Shown here: piece by piece, positions 42,029-50,951 of the stretch
Layout of the letters: the number at the start of each line of letters is the position of its first letter
Numbering within the stretch: the stretch's first letter is position 1
DNA from: Mycobacterium shinjukuense
GTDB taxonomy: Bacteria; Actinomycetota; Actinomycetes; Mycobacteriales; Mycobacteriaceae
DNA: 64,000 nt
Assembly (NCBI RefSeq): GCF_010730055.1
Contig: NZ_AP022575.1
Location: forward strand, 930,001 to 994,000
Reading direction: 5' to 3'
Translations under genes and position numbers: made by a program
The notes under the pieces: model-generated
The model's database searches: none
The model's input: only the letters and a program-made list of their open reading frames with translations
Told to the model about the DNA's origin: nothing

Positions 42029-43332
42029 GCGGTCTGTATCAGCTGCTCGGCGCGATCGCGCTGGTCGGTCTGGGTGGGCTGTTCGCGGCGATCGACGCCG
42101 CCGTCAGCACGGTGTCGCTGGCCCGGGTGCACGAGTTGGTGCGAGACGAGCGGCCCGGCGCGGTCTCGCTGCTGAAGGTGATGGCCGATCGGCCGCGATA
42201 CATCAACCTGGTGGTGTTGCTGCGCAACGTCTGCGAGATCACCGCGACCGTGCTGCTGGTGGTGTTCCTCTACGACAATTTCGGCCTGGACTGGGGGCTG
42301 TACGGTGGCGCGACCATCATGGTGTTGACCAGTTTCGTGGTCATCGGCGTCGGCCCGCGCACCGTGGGCCGCCAGCACGCCTACTCCATCTCGTTGACGG
42401 CAGCCCTGCCGCTGCGGGTGATTTCGTGGCTGTTGATGCCGATCAGCCGGTTGCTGGTGGTCTTGGGCAACGCGCTCACGCCGGGCCGTGGCTTTCGAAA
42501 CGGGCCGTTCGCATCCGAGATCGAGCTGCGCGAAGTGGTCGACCTGGCCCAGCAACGCGGTGTGGTCGCCGCCGACGAGCGTCGGATGATCGAGTCGGTG
42601 TTCGAGCTCGGCGACACCCCGGCGCGCGAGGTGATGGTGCCGCGCACCGAGATGGTCTGGATCGAAAGCGACAAATCCGCCGCACAAGCGATGACCCTGG
42701 CGGTGCGCAGCGGCCATTCCCGCATTCCGGTGATCGGTGACAACGTCGATGACATCGTCGGCGTTGTGTATCTGAAAGACCTTGTGCGGCAAACATTTTG
42801 TCCGGATGACGGTGGTGGGGAGGCCACCGTGGCAACCGTGATGCGCCCCGCGGTGTTCGTGCCGGACTCCAAGCCGTTGGACGCGTTGCTGCGCGAAATG
42901 CAGCGCGACCGCAACCACATGGCCCTGCTGGTCGACGAGTACGGCGCCATAGCCGGCCTGGTGAGCATCGAAGACGTGCTCGAAGAAATCGTCGGTGAGA
43001 TCGCCGACGAGTACGACGAGGCCGAGACAGCGCCGGTGCAAGACCTGGGCGACAACCGTTTTCGGGTGTCGGCCCGGCTGCCGATCGAAGACGTGGGCGA
43101 GTTGTACGGCGTGACGTTCGACGATGATCTCGATGTCGACACGGTGGGTGGCCTGTTGGCTTTGCAACTCGGCCGGGTTCCGCTGCCGGGCTCCGAAGTG
43201 GTCTCCCATGGCCTGCGGTTGCGCGCCGAGGGCGGCCCCGATCATCGGGGCCGGATACGGGTCGGCACCGTGCTGCTGAGCCCGGCCGATTCCGATGGTC
43301 CCGCCGGCAAGGAGGCCGATCGCCATTTCTGA
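42025..43332 (+). CDS. CNNM/CorC-type membrane protein with CBS pair (Rv2366c-like)
   Basis: 435 residues. An N-terminal DUF21 transmembrane domain with about four hydrophobic segments (residues 1-150, including LVVLLRNVCEITATVLLVVF) is followed by two CBS repeats (EVMVPRTEMVWIESD; VFVPDSKPLDALLREMQR, LLVDEYGAIAGLVSIEDVLE) and a CorC/HlyC C-terminal domain with DDLDVDTVGGLL. The family includes Mg2+/Co2+ efflux-related and hemolysin-like proteins; the substrate here is unknown. TTG start, translationally coupled to ybeY. Confidence 0.93.
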   Translation: MSGLYQLLGAIALVGLGGLFAAIDAAVSTVSLARVHELVRDERPGAVSLLKVMADRPRYINLVVLLRNVCEITATVLLVVFLYDNFGLDWGLYGGATIMVLTSFVVIGVGPRTVGRQHAYSISLTAALPLRVISWLLMPISRLLVVLGNALTPGRGFRNGPFASEIELREVVDLAQQRGVVAADERRMIESVFELGDTPAREVMVPRTEMVWIESDKSAAQAMTLAVRSGHSRIPVIGDNVDDIVGVVYLKDLVRQTFCPDDGGGEATVATVMRPAVFVPDSKPLDALLREMQRDRNHMALLVDEYGAIAGLVSIEDVLEEIVGEIADEYDEAETAPVQDLGDNRFRVSARLPIEDVGELYGVTFDDDLDVDTVGGLLALQLGRVPLPGSEVVSHGLRLRAEGGPDHRGRIRVGTVLLSPADSDGPAGKEADRHF

Positions 43333-43645
43333 GCAGCTAGCCGCCGAGGACGCCACGTTGGTGGTGCTAGCGCGGGCGGCCATGGCACGGGCCGGAGCCG
43401 GCAGCGGCGCCGCGGTGCGTGACGTCGACGGCCGCACGTATGCCGCCGCGCCGGTCAGGTTGTCGGCGTTGCAGCTGACCGGCCTGCAAGCGGCGGTCGC
43501 CGCGGCGGTGTCCAGTGGGGCCACCGGGCTGGAAGCGGCCGCGCTGGTGGCCGGATCCGGTGATGACCCCGGTATTGCCGCGGTGTGGGAACTCGCACCG
43601 ACGGCGGCGATCATCATCACCGACCGGGCAGGCAACCCGCTATGA
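43295..43645 (+). CDS. Small conserved protein with cytidine-deaminase-like look (Rv2365c-like)
   Basis: Up to 116 residues with core EQLAAEDATLVVLARAAMAR, YAAAPVRLSALQLTGLQAAV and AIIITDRAGNPL. It resembles a degenerate cytidine-deaminase fold but shows no C-x-E/P-C-x-x-C zinc motif, so catalysis is unlikely. The start is uncertain: ATG 43295 overlaps the previous gene by 38 bases, while AAGGAGG at 43309-43315 points to a start nearer 43319-43325, where only ATC/ATT codons exist. Conserved between the CorC-type gene and era as in M. tuberculosis. Confidence 0.75.
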   Translation: MVPPARRPIAISEQLAAEDATLVVLARAAMARAGAGSGAAVRDVDGRTYAAAPVRLSALQLTGLQAAVAAAVSSGATGLEAAALVAGSGDDPGIAAVWELAPTAAIIITDRAGNPL

Positions 43646-43709
43646 CGCCGAACGTGCATTCACGGCGGAAAATAGCGGGAAAAGTCGCCCTGTGTGCACG
43701 CTCGGCGAC

Positions 43710-44609
43710 ATGACCGAATTTCGTTCCGGCTTTGTGTGTTTGGTCGGCAGACCGAACACCGGCAAGTCGACGCTGACCAATGCGTTGGTCGGTGCGAAGG
43801 TGGCGATCACCTCGACGCGGCCGCAGACCACCCGGCACACCATTCGCGGCGTCATTCACCGGGAGGACTTTCAGATCGTTCTCGTCGACACCCCGGGCCT
43901 GCACCGGCCGCGTACCCTGCTCGGCAGGCGGCTCAACGACTTGGTGCGCGACACCTACACCGAGGTCGACGTTATCGGGTTGTGCATTCCGGCCGACGAG
44001 GCGATAGGCCCGGGGGACCGGTGGATCGTCGACCAGATCCGCTCGAGCGCCCCGAACACCGCCCTGGTCGTCATCGTCACCAAGATCGACAAGGTGCCGA
44101 AAGACCGGTTGGCCGCCCAACTGGTCGCGGTCAGCGAGGCGGTCGACACCGCTGCCGAGATCGTCCCGGTCTCCGCGGTGTCCGGGGAACACATTGACGT
44201 GCTGATCGACGTGCTGGCCGCTGCGTTGCCCCCGGGCCCCGCGTACTACCCCGATGGTGCACTGACCGATGAACCCGAGGAGGTGCTGATGGCCGAGCTC
44301 ATCCGCGAGGCGGCGCTGGAGGGGGTGTGCGACGAATTGCCGCATTCGTTGGCGGTGGTGATCGACGAGGTCACCCCGCGGCAGGGGCGGAACGACCTGA
44401 TCGACGTGCACGCGGTGCTCTACGTGGAACGGGATAGCCAGAAAGGCATCGTCATCGGCAAGGGCGGCGCCCGGCTGCGCCAGGTGGGTACCGCCGCGCG
44501 CACCCAGATCGAAAGGCTGCTCGGGACCAAGATTTACCTCGACCTGCGGGTCAAGGTCGCCAAGAACTGGCAACGCGATCCCAAACAGCTTGGCCGACTG
44601 GGCTTTTAG
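43710..44609 (+). CDS. era: GTPase Era
   Basis: 299 residues, 30S-subunit assembly GTPase. G1 GRPNTGKST, G2 around TTRHTIRG, G3 DTPGLH, G4 TKID and G5 VSAVSG are in order in the first 170 residues. The C-terminal KH domain carries GIVIGKGGARLRQVGT and ends with the conserved KQLGRLGF. Start 43710 (MTEFRSGFVCLVGRPN) matches the family; an upstream in-frame extension overlaps the previous gene and is rejected. It converges with amiA2 with a 4-base overlap of stops. Confidence 0.97.
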   Translation: MTEFRSGFVCLVGRPNTGKSTLTNALVGAKVAITSTRPQTTRHTIRGVIHREDFQIVLVDTPGLHRPRTLLGRRLNDLVRDTYTEVDVIGLCIPADEAIGPGDRWIVDQIRSSAPNTALVVIVTKIDKVPKDRLAAQLVAVSEAVDTAAEIVPVSAVSGEHIDVLIDVLAAALPPGPAYYPDGALTDEPEEVLMAELIREAALEGVCDELPHSLAVVIDEVTPRQGRNDLIDVHAVLYVERDSQKGIVIGKGGARLRQVGTAARTQIERLLGTKIYLDLRVKVAKNWQRDPKQLGRLGF

Positions 44610-46060
44610 TTCGTCCACCACACCGGCGGCTGCTTGCTTGCCCACCCGCTGACGGCCTCCAACTCGGCGGCCAGCGAGATCAGCATGCCCTCGCTGTTGG
44701 CCGGTCCCATCAGCTGCACACCGATCGGCAAACCGTCGGAGGTGAACCCCGCCGGCACGTTGATGGCTGGCCAGCCCAGCACGTTCCACGGCCATGCCAG
44801 CGGGCACGCGGCGATCATGGCCCGGTCGGTGGCCAGGCCATTCAACCGATCGAATGCGCGCGCCAGCGGCGGCGGCTGCGCGGTCGTCGGCGCCAGCACC
44901 ACGTCGACGATGTCGAAAATCGAGCCCACCCGCCGCTGGTCGGCGGCCTCGTGGCGGCGTGCGCTGCGCAGAATCGCCTCTCCCAGCAGGTGGCCCATAC
45001 GCAGGTTGGACAGCGTGCGGCGATCCCAGACGACACCGTCGCCCAGCCGCTCCTCCCAGTCCCGCAGCCCGGCGGTGGATCGGGCGAGAAAGTTCCACGA
45101 CAACCGCAGGCCGTAATCCGGATTGCCGTTCACCACGGTGTGGCCGAGCAGCTCGAGTTGTTCGCCCACCCGTTGCGTGGCGGTCAGGATCTCCGGATGC
45201 AACTTGGCCCGAAAAAAGGTGTACGGGAACCCCGTTGACAGCGCGATCTTCAGCGGCCCGGGCGCGAGGCCGACGTAGTCGGACGCCGTCAGGGGGGGCG
45301 GCCGGTGCAGGTCGCCGTCGACGTTGCCGGACGCCGCGTCGAGCACCAGCGCCGCGTCGGCCACCGTGCGGGCTAGCACGCCGTTGACGGTGATGCCGTT
45401 GAACGCCTCCGGCAACGGCCAGGTGGAGATGCGGCCGCGTTGCGGTTTGATGCCCACCAGGTGGGTCCACGCCGCGGGGATGCGCACACTGCCAGCGCCG
45501 TCGGAGCCGATGGCCGCGGTGACCAGGCCCGCGGCCACCGCGGCCGCGCTGCCACCCGACGAACCGCCCGGGGTGTGCCGACGCGACCAGGGGTTGCGGG
45601 TATGGCCAAACCCGGGCCCGCTGGTGAACGGCCATTGGCCCAGTTCACAGGTGTTGGTCTTGCCGACGATCACCGCGCCCGCAGCCTTGAGGCGCCGAAC
45701 CACCTCGGAGTCGTGGGTGGCCGGCCGCACGGACCCGTCGGTGCCGTATGCGGTCGGCACCCCAGCAACGTCGACGTCGTCTTTGACCGCGATCGGGATG
45801 CCCAGCAGCGGCGCGGTGTCGCCGGCGGCTCGACGCCGGTCGGCCGCCGCCGCGTCGGCCAGCGCCGACTCGGTGAGAACGACCCGGAACGCGTTCAAGG
45901 TGGATTGGCTCTGATCGATCGCCTGCAGGGAGCGGCGTACCAGCTCATCGGAGGTTACTTGCCGGCTGGCCAGCTGATAGAGCAGGTCGGTGAGGGTGGG
46001 CAGGCGCTGGCCGACGACGTCAGACGCGGCCCCGGAATCCGACCCAGATGCGCCAACCAC
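44606..46060 (-). CDS. amiA2: Amidase AmiA2 (amidase-signature family)
   Basis: 484 residues from GTG 46060, equal to M. tuberculosis AmiA2. The Ser-cis-Ser-Lys triad motifs are present: the lysine in IPIAVKDDVDVAG, the serines in TPGGSSGGSAAAVAAG and GSDGAGSVRIPAAW. Hydrolyses amides; the physiological substrate is not known. An open frame continues 44 codons upstream but overlaps the recO start region and lacks conservation. Divergent from recO. Confidence 0.93.
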   Translation of the reverse strand: MVGASGSDSGAASDVVGQRLPTLTDLLYQLASRQVTSDELVRRSLQAIDQSQSTLNAFRVVLTESALADAAAADRRRAAGDTAPLLGIPIAVKDDVDVAGVPTAYGTDGSVRPATHDSEVVRRLKAAGAVIVGKTNTCELGQWPFTSGPGFGHTRNPWSRRHTPGGSSGGSAAAVAAGLVTAAIGSDGAGSVRIPAAWTHLVGIKPQRGRISTWPLPEAFNGITVNGVLARTVADAALVLDAASGNVDGDLHRPPPLTASDYVGLAPGPLKIALSTGFPYTFFRAKLHPEILTATQRVGEQLELLGHTVVNGNPDYGLRLSWNFLARSTAGLRDWEERLGDGVVWDRRTLSNLRMGHLLGEAILRSARRHEAADQRRVGSIFDIVDVVLAPTTAQPPPLARAFDRLNGLATDRAMIAACPLAWPWNVLGWPAINVPAGFTSDGLPIGVQLMGPANSEGMLISLAAELEAVSGWASKQPPVWWTN

Positions 46061-46121
46061 GGGGTACGAGACTATCGGCGCGGATACCCGCGACGTCGCG
46101 GTGGGGTGCAAAACTATTGTG

Positions 46122-46910
46122 ATGCGGCTGTATCGGGACCGGGCTGTTGTGTTGCGCCAGCACAAGCTCGGCGAAGCCGACCGCATCGTCACCTTGTTGA
46201 CGCGCGATCACGGGCTGGTTCGTGCGGTGGCCAAGGGGGTGCGCCGCACCCGCAGCAAATTCGGCGCGCGGCTGGAGCCGTTCGCGCATATCGACGCGCA
46301 GTTGCTTCCCGGCCGCAACCTTGACATCGTCACCCAGGTCGTCTCGATCGACGCGTTCGCCACCGACATCGTCAGCGACTACGGCCGGTACACCTGCGGC
46401 TGCGCGATGCTGGAAACCGCTGAACGCCTTGCCGGTGAGGAGCGGGCGCCCGCACCGGCTCTGCATCGGCTCACGGTCGGCGCGCTGCGCGCGGTGGCCG
46501 ACGGGCGCCGGCCACGCGATCTGCTGTTGGATGCCTATCTGCTGCGTGCCATGGGTATCGCCGGCTGGGCGCCGGCGTTGACCGAGTGCGCCCGTTGCGC
46601 CACACCCGGTCCGCATCGGGCGTTTCACATCGCCGCCGGGGGCAGTGTCTGTGCGCACTGCCGCCCGACCGGCTCGACCACACCGCCGCCGGGCGTGCTC
46701 GAGCTGATGTCCGCGTTGCGCGACGGCGATTGGGAGGCCGCCGAGGCTGCGCCGCCATCCCACCGCAGCTATGCCAGCGGACTGGTGGCCGCACACCTGC
46801 AATGGCATCTGGAACGGCAGCTGAAAACGTTGCCGCTGGTGGAGCGGACCTATCGGGTTGATCGCACAATAGCCGACCGTCGTGCCACGCTGATCAGGCA
46901 GGATAGCTGA
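46122..46910 (+). CDS. recO: DNA repair protein RecO
   Basis: 262 residues, recombination mediator that helps load RecA (RecFOR pathway). N-terminal OB-fold begins MRLYRDRAVVLRQHKLGEAD, and a zinc site is formed by TECARCATPG and SVCAHCRPTG around residues 155-185. Start ATG 46122 corresponds to the M. tuberculosis start; a longer frame upstream is antisense to amiA2. uppS begins 3 bases after the stop. Confidence 0.96.
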   Translation: MRLYRDRAVVLRQHKLGEADRIVTLLTRDHGLVRAVAKGVRRTRSKFGARLEPFAHIDAQLLPGRNLDIVTQVVSIDAFATDIVSDYGRYTCGCAMLETAERLAGEERAPAPALHRLTVGALRAVADGRRPRDLLLDAYLLRAMGIAGWAPALTECARCATPGPHRAFHIAAGGSVCAHCRPTGSTTPPPGVLELMSALRDGDWEAAEAAPPSHRSYASGLVAAHLQWHLERQLKTLPLVERTYRVDRTIADRRATLIRQDS

Positions 46911-46912
46911 GT

Positions 46913-47806
46913 GTGGCTAAGAACGCGCAGCGAGAGCTGACGTCCACCGACTTCCCGCAGCTGCCCCCGGCGCCGGACGACTACCCGACCTTTCCCGACA
47001 AATCGACGTGGCCGGTTGTCTTCCCGGATCTCCCCCCGTCGCCCGACGGGGGCCCGCCCCGTCCGCCGCAGCACGTTTCGAAAGCGACCGCACCCCGGAT
47101 CCCCGCCGATCGGATGCCGATACATGTCGCCATCGTGATGGATGGCAACGGCCGCTGGGCCACCCAACGCGGCCTGCCGCGCACCGAGGGCCACAAGATG
47201 GGCGAGCCGGTGGTGATGGATGTCGCCTGCGGCGCCATTGAACTCGGCATCAAATGGCTCAGCCTCTACGCTTTCTCTACCGAGAACTGGAAGCGTTCCC
47301 CCGAGGAAGTCCGCTTTCTGATGGGTTTCAACCGAGAGGTGGTGCGCCTGCGCCGCGACAACCTCAACGCGATGGGGGCACGGGTCCGGTGGCTGGGTTC
47401 ACGGCCACGTTTGTGGCGCAGCGTCATCAAAGAACTCGAGACCGCCGAGCAGATGACGAGGAACAATGACGTCATCACCATCAATTACTGCGTCAACTAC
47501 GGTGGTCGCGCCGAAATCACCGAAGCCACCCGCCAAATCGCTCGTGAAGTCGCCTCGGGCAGGCTGAACCCGGAGCGGATCACCGAATCCACGATCGCCC
47601 GCCACTTGCAGCGACCCGACATTCCCGACGTCGACCTCTTCCTGCGGACCTCGGGCGAGCAGCGGTCCAGCAATTTCATGCTCTGGCAGGCGGCGTATGC
47701 CGAGTTCATCTTCCAGGACAAGCTTTGGCCAGACTACGACCGCCGTGACCTGTGGGCGGCCTGCGAGGAATACGCGTCCCGCAATCGACGATTCGGGAGC
47801 GCATAG
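46913..47806 (+). CDS. uppS: Decaprenyl diphosphate synthase UppS (long-chain cis-prenyltransferase)
   Basis: 297 residues, synthesises the decaprenyl carrier lipid for cell-wall arabinogalactan and peptidoglycan. cis-prenyltransferase regions are clear: AIVMDGNGRWATQRG (region I, catalytic Asp), LYAFSTENWKRS (III), LFLRTSGEQRSSNFMLWQ and AEFIFQDKLWPD (V). A proline-rich N-terminal extension of about 65 residues is typical of the mycobacterial enzyme. GTG start 46913; GTG 46911 is out of frame. The stop overlaps the next start by one base (TAGTG). Confidence 0.97.
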   Translation: MAKNAQRELTSTDFPQLPPAPDDYPTFPDKSTWPVVFPDLPPSPDGGPPRPPQHVSKATAPRIPADRMPIHVAIVMDGNGRWATQRGLPRTEGHKMGEPVVMDVACGAIELGIKWLSLYAFSTENWKRSPEEVRFLMGFNREVVRLRRDNLNAMGARVRWLGSRPRLWRSVIKELETAEQMTRNNDVITINYCVNYGGRAEITEATRQIAREVASGRLNPERITESTIARHLQRPDIPDVDLFLRTSGEQRSSNFMLWQAAYAEFIFQDKLWPDYDRRDLWAACEEYASRNRRFGSA

Positions 47807-48252
47807 TGCCATCCCTGCAGGAGAGGTTGGCATTGATACTGCGCGACGTCATCCCCGTCGAGCAGGAACCCGACGGCGGGCTGACGATCCGACACGGCGG
47901 CACGTTCGCCTCGTTACGGGTGGTGAGCATCGTGGACGGCCTCGACCTGGTGTCGCTTACCCAGGTGTTGGCGTGGGATTTGCCGTTGACCAAAAGGGTG
48001 CGCGATCAGGTGGCCCAGCAGGCGCGTGACCTCAACTTCGGTTCGGTGACCCTGTTGGAGAAGGGCGTCGAGAAGGTCGCGGAGAAGACCGCGCGGCGCA
48101 ACTTCGGCAAGGGGGCGCCCAAGACCGCGGACGTGATGCTGCGGTACAACTTTCCCGGTGCCGGTTTGACCGACGGCGCGCTGCGTACCCTGATCCTGCT
48201 AGTGCTGGACACCGGCGCCCAGATACGTAGCGTGCTCGTCGGCTTGGTCTGA
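47806..48252 (+). CDS. Conserved hypothetical protein (Rv2360c-like)
   Basis: 148 residues, GTG start overlapping the uppS stop by one base. Segments ERLALILRDVIPVEQEPDG, GGTFASLRVVSIVDGLDLVS and RNFGKGAPKTADVMLRYNFP suggest a small alpha/beta protein, close to the YbjN / type III chaperone-like sensory fold by eye, without catalytic motifs. Last gene of the rsmE-to-uppS strand run. Function unknown. Confidence 0.8.
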   Translation: MPSLQERLALILRDVIPVEQEPDGGLTIRHGGTFASLRVVSIVDGLDLVSLTQVLAWDLPLTKRVRDQVAQQARDLNFGSVTLLEKGVEKVAEKTARRNFGKGAPKTADVMLRYNFPGAGLTDGALRTLILLVLDTGAQIRSVLVGLV

Positions 48253-48408
48253 TGGTGGCGACCCGCTGCGCCCGGAAGCGGGAGGTACCCCCAGCGCCCG
48301 GCGCTGCCGCGCTTGCGATCGCCACTGGGTCTGATGGTGGCGACCCGCTGCGCCCGGAAGCGGGAGGTACCCCCAGCGCCCGGCGTTGCCGCGCTTGCGA
48401 TCGCCACT
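48247..48408. repeat. 82-bp tandem direct repeat, two copies (MIRU-like)
   Basis: Copy 1 48247-48328 and copy 2 48329-48408 differ by one base in the shared part (GGCGCTGCC vs GGCGTTGCC). The unit contains GCGGGAGGTACCCCCAGC, a motif common in mycobacterial interspersed repeats. The first copy begins inside the last codons of the Rv2360c-like gene, and the second ends at the zur stop. Candidate VNTR. Confidence 0.85.
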
Positions 48409-48799
48409 AGTGCCGGCAATCTGGGCAGGTGCCGAAGATCTCGATGGTGTGGCTGACATCGGAGAATCGATGTTTGGCCGCTACCTCGGCCGCCCACGCC
48501 TCGACTTCGTGGTCGGCCACCTCGATGGTGGTGCCGCAGCCGCGGCACACCAGATGGTGGTGATGGTGCTCCGAACACCTGCGGTAGACCGATTCCCCCG
48601 CGTCGTTGCGCAGCGTGTCGACCAATCCCGCCGCGGCCATCGACTGCAGCGTGCGGTAGACCGTGGTCAGGCCGATGGTCTCGCCGCGACGGCGCAGCTC
48701 GTCGTGCAGTTCCTGGGCCGAACGAAACTCATCGAGCGTGTCCAACAGCCCCGAGATGGCCGCCCGCTGCCGGGTGGCACGGACGCCGGCTCCCGTCAT
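48407..48799 (-). CDS. zur: Zinc uptake regulator Zur (FurB)
   Basis: 130 residues, Fur-family zinc-responsive repressor of zinc uptake and alternative ribosomal-protein genes. Winged helix with RATRQRAAISGLLDTLDEFR and GLTTVYRTLQSMAAAG. Metal-site histidines are in CSEHHHHHLVCRGCG and structural zinc cysteines in CRGCG and FGTCPDCRH. ATG 48799 gives the M. tuberculosis length; the longer upstream frame runs through repeat DNA. Co-transcribed downstream of smtB (85-base gap). Confidence 0.96.
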   Translation of the reverse strand: MTGAGVRATRQRAAISGLLDTLDEFRSAQELHDELRRRGETIGLTTVYRTLQSMAAAGLVDTLRNDAGESVYRRCSEHHHHHLVCRGCGTTIEVADHEVEAWAAEVAAKHRFSDVSHTIEIFGTCPDCRH

Positions 48800-48807
48800 T
48801 GGCGCCC

Positions 48808-48868
48808 CGCTCCCCCATAAGCGGGTGGTGCCCCCACGCCCCCGCAAGCGGGCGGTACCCCCACTGCA
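48808..48868. repeat. MIRU-related palindrome-rich repeats between smtB and zur
   Basis: Two degenerate copies of a C5-N-AAGCGGGnGGTnCCCCCAC unit (CCCCCATAAGCGGGTGGTGC and CCCCCGCAAGCGGGCGGTAC, each followed by CCCCAC). They relate to the core of the 82-bp repeat at 48247-48408, so repeat units bracket zur on both sides. Confidence 0.7.
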
Positions 48869-48884
48869 TGGTGGCCGGTGCGGG

Positions 48885-49289
48885 TCACGGTGCGTCCTCG
48901 CTTGCGTGGGCCACCGCGTCGACAACGATGTGCGCCAGGTGATGATCGGCAAGCCGGTACAGCACTTCGCGGCCGGACCGCTCCCCGGCGACCACGCCGG
49001 CCGCCTTGAGAATCTTCAGATGTTGGCTGACCAGCGGCTGGGGGACGCCCAGCGCGTCGACCAATTCGTGCACGCAGCGCTGGGATTCGCGTAACTGCAA
49101 CACGATCGCGATCCGCACGGGTGCTGCCAGCGCGCGTAACAGCTCGCCGGCGGCTTCGAGAATCCCGCGTGGCGGTGCCGTGGGTGTCGTGGCGTCTGCG
49201 GTGAGACCGATACGGTTGTCCTGACCGCCAGCCAGGTCAGCACCCGAATGCCGCTGGGTGGTGGTAGGCGTGGCGGGAGGCGTCACCAT
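48885..49289 (-). CDS. smtB: ArsR/SmtB-family zinc-sensing repressor
   Basis: 134 residues, ArsR/SmtB winged helix: LRALAAPVRIAIVLQLRESQ, CVHELVDALGVPQPLVSQH, then VVAGERSGREVLYRLADHHL and HIVVDAVAH, the last supplying the Asp/His residues of the alpha5 zinc site. Releases DNA when zinc binds and controls the smtB-zur operon. ATG 49289 matches the family start; the N-terminal 45 residues are variable. Divergent from glyS. Confidence 0.95.
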   Translation of the reverse strand: MVTPPATPTTTQRHSGADLAGGQDNRIGLTADATTPTAPPRGILEAAGELLRALAAPVRIAIVLQLRESQRCVHELVDALGVPQPLVSQHLKILKAAGVVAGERSGREVLYRLADHHLAHIVVDAVAHASEDAP

Positions 49290-49373
49290 GTCGGAGTCAC
49301 CACCTCGAGAAGTGCCGGGCATTCGGACCGCTCTGGAAATCTGGTTGGAAATCGGCGTGCGGCTGACCTCCAC

Positions 49374-49399
49374 TGTCACATGCGTGATGATGCATGTCA
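49374..49399. promoter_or_regulatory. Candidate SmtB operator in the smtB-zur / glyS divergent region
   Basis: Imperfect inverted repeat: TGTCACATGC, a GTGATGA core and TGCATGTCA, positioned 85 bases upstream of smtB and 100 bases upstream of glyS. SmtB-class operators are imperfect inverted repeats of this size; in M. tuberculosis Rv2358 binds its own upstream region. Confidence 0.6.
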
Positions 49400-49498
49400 A
49401 AGACCGGGACGTTGCTCGCTACCATGACTGATGCTTTGCGTGCACTGGTTCACCGTTGCGGGCGTCCGCCCGACCCGTCGAAGGGAGCACACCACCCC

Positions 49499-50878
49499 GT
49501 GGCGTCCGTCATCGACACCGTAGTCAACCTGGCCAAGCGGCGCGGCTTCGTCTATCCGTCGGGCGAGATCTACGGGGGCACCAAGTCGGCCTGGGACTAC
49601 GGTCCGCTGGGGGTGGAACTCAAGGAGAACATCAAACGGCAGTGGTGGAGATCGGTGGTCACCGGTCGCGAGGACGTCGTGGGGATCGACACGTCGATAA
49701 TTCTGCCGCGGGAGGTGTGGGTGGCCTCCGGCCACGTCGACGTTTTCCACGACCCGCTGGTCGAGTCGCTGATTACCCACAAGCGCTACCGGGCCGACCA
49801 TCTTATCGAGGCCTACGAAGCCAAACACGGGCACCCACCGCCCAACGGGCTGGCCGATATTCGCGATCCGGAAACTGGCGAGCCCGGCCAGTGGACCGAG
49901 CCGCGCGAATTCAACATGATGCTCAAGACCTACCTCGGACCCATCGAAACCGAGGAGGGCTTGCACTATCTGCGCCCAGAGACCGCGCAGGGCATCTTCG
50001 TCAACTTCGCCAACGTGGTGACAACCGCGCGCCGCAAGCCGCCCTTCGGCATCGGCCAGATCGGCAAGAGCTTCCGCAACGAGATCACGCCCGGCAACTT
50101 CATCTTCCGCACCCGCGAATTCGAGCAGATGGAGATGGAGTTCTTCGTCGAGCCCGCGACCGCCAGGGAATGGCATCAATATTGGATCGACACCCGGCTG
50201 CAATGGTATGTCGACCTCGGGATCGATCCGGAGCACCTGCGATTGTGGGAGCACCCCAAAGACAAGCTGTCGCACTACTCCGACCGCACCGTCGACATCG
50301 AGTACAAGTTCGGCTTCCTCGGCAATCCGTGGGGCGAGCTGGAAGGTGTGGCCAACCGCACCGACTTCGACTTGTCCACGCACAGCAAACATTCCGGTGT
50401 CGACCTATCGTTTTATGACCAGGTCACCGACACTCGGTACACGCCGTACGTGATCGAACCGGCAGCCGGCCTGACCCGGTCATTCATGGCATTTCTGATT
50501 GACGCGTATGCCGAGGACGAGGCCCCCAACACCAAGGGCGGGATGGACAAGCGCGTGGTGCTCCGGCTGGACCCTCGGCTGGCGCCGGTCAAGGCCGCGG
50601 TGCTACCGCTCTCGCGGCACGCCGACCTGAGCCCCAAGGCCCGTGACTTGGCCGCCGAACTGCGGAAATGTTGGAATGTCGACTTCGACGACGCGGGCGC
50701 CATCGGGCGGCGTTACCGGCGCCAGGACGAGATCGGCACCCCGTTTTGCGTGACGGTCGACTTCGACACGCTCGACGACAACGCCGTCACCGTGCGCGCA
50801 CGCGACGCCATGACCCAGGACCGCATCGCGATGAACAACGTCGCCGATTATCTGGCGGTCCGGCTCAAGGGCAGCTAG
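49499..50878 (+). CDS. glyS: Glycyl-tRNA synthetase GlyS (class II, alpha2 type)
   Basis: 459 residues, charges tRNA-Gly. Class II core: motif 1 region, motif 2 IGQIGKSFRNEITPGNFIFR then TREFEQMEMEFFV, and motif 3 IEPAAGLTRSFMAFL; the anticodon-binding domain is at the C-terminus. GTG 49499 was chosen because AAGGGAG lies 12 bases upstream and the conserved domain begins at SVIDTVVNLAKRRGF; an upstream frame to 49394 crosses the smtB operator. Confidence 0.95.
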   Translation: MASVIDTVVNLAKRRGFVYPSGEIYGGTKSAWDYGPLGVELKENIKRQWWRSVVTGREDVVGIDTSIILPREVWVASGHVDVFHDPLVESLITHKRYRADHLIEAYEAKHGHPPPNGLADIRDPETGEPGQWTEPREFNMMLKTYLGPIETEEGLHYLRPETAQGIFVNFANVVTTARRKPPFGIGQIGKSFRNEITPGNFIFRTREFEQMEMEFFVEPATAREWHQYWIDTRLQWYVDLGIDPEHLRLWEHPKDKLSHYSDRTVDIEYKFGFLGNPWGELEGVANRTDFDLSTHSKHSGVDLSFYDQVTDTRYTPYVIEPAAGLTRSFMAFLIDAYAEDEAPNTKGGMDKRVVLRLDPRLAPVKAAVLPLSRHADLSPKARDLAAELRKCWNVDFDDAGAIGRRYRRQDEIGTPFCVTVDFDTLDDNAVTVRARDAMTQDRIAMNNVADYLAVRLKGS

Positions 50879-50951
50879 CGCGGCCCACCCCGCATTTGTT
50901 TGCTGGAAAGGTGGGGCACCGCCGATGGCGGGGCGGCGCCGCAGCGACACC

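Noticed and set aside
44606..46192. 528-codon version of amiA2
   Set aside because: The first 44 codons are antisense to the recO start region; GTG 46060 gives the family N-terminus and usual length.
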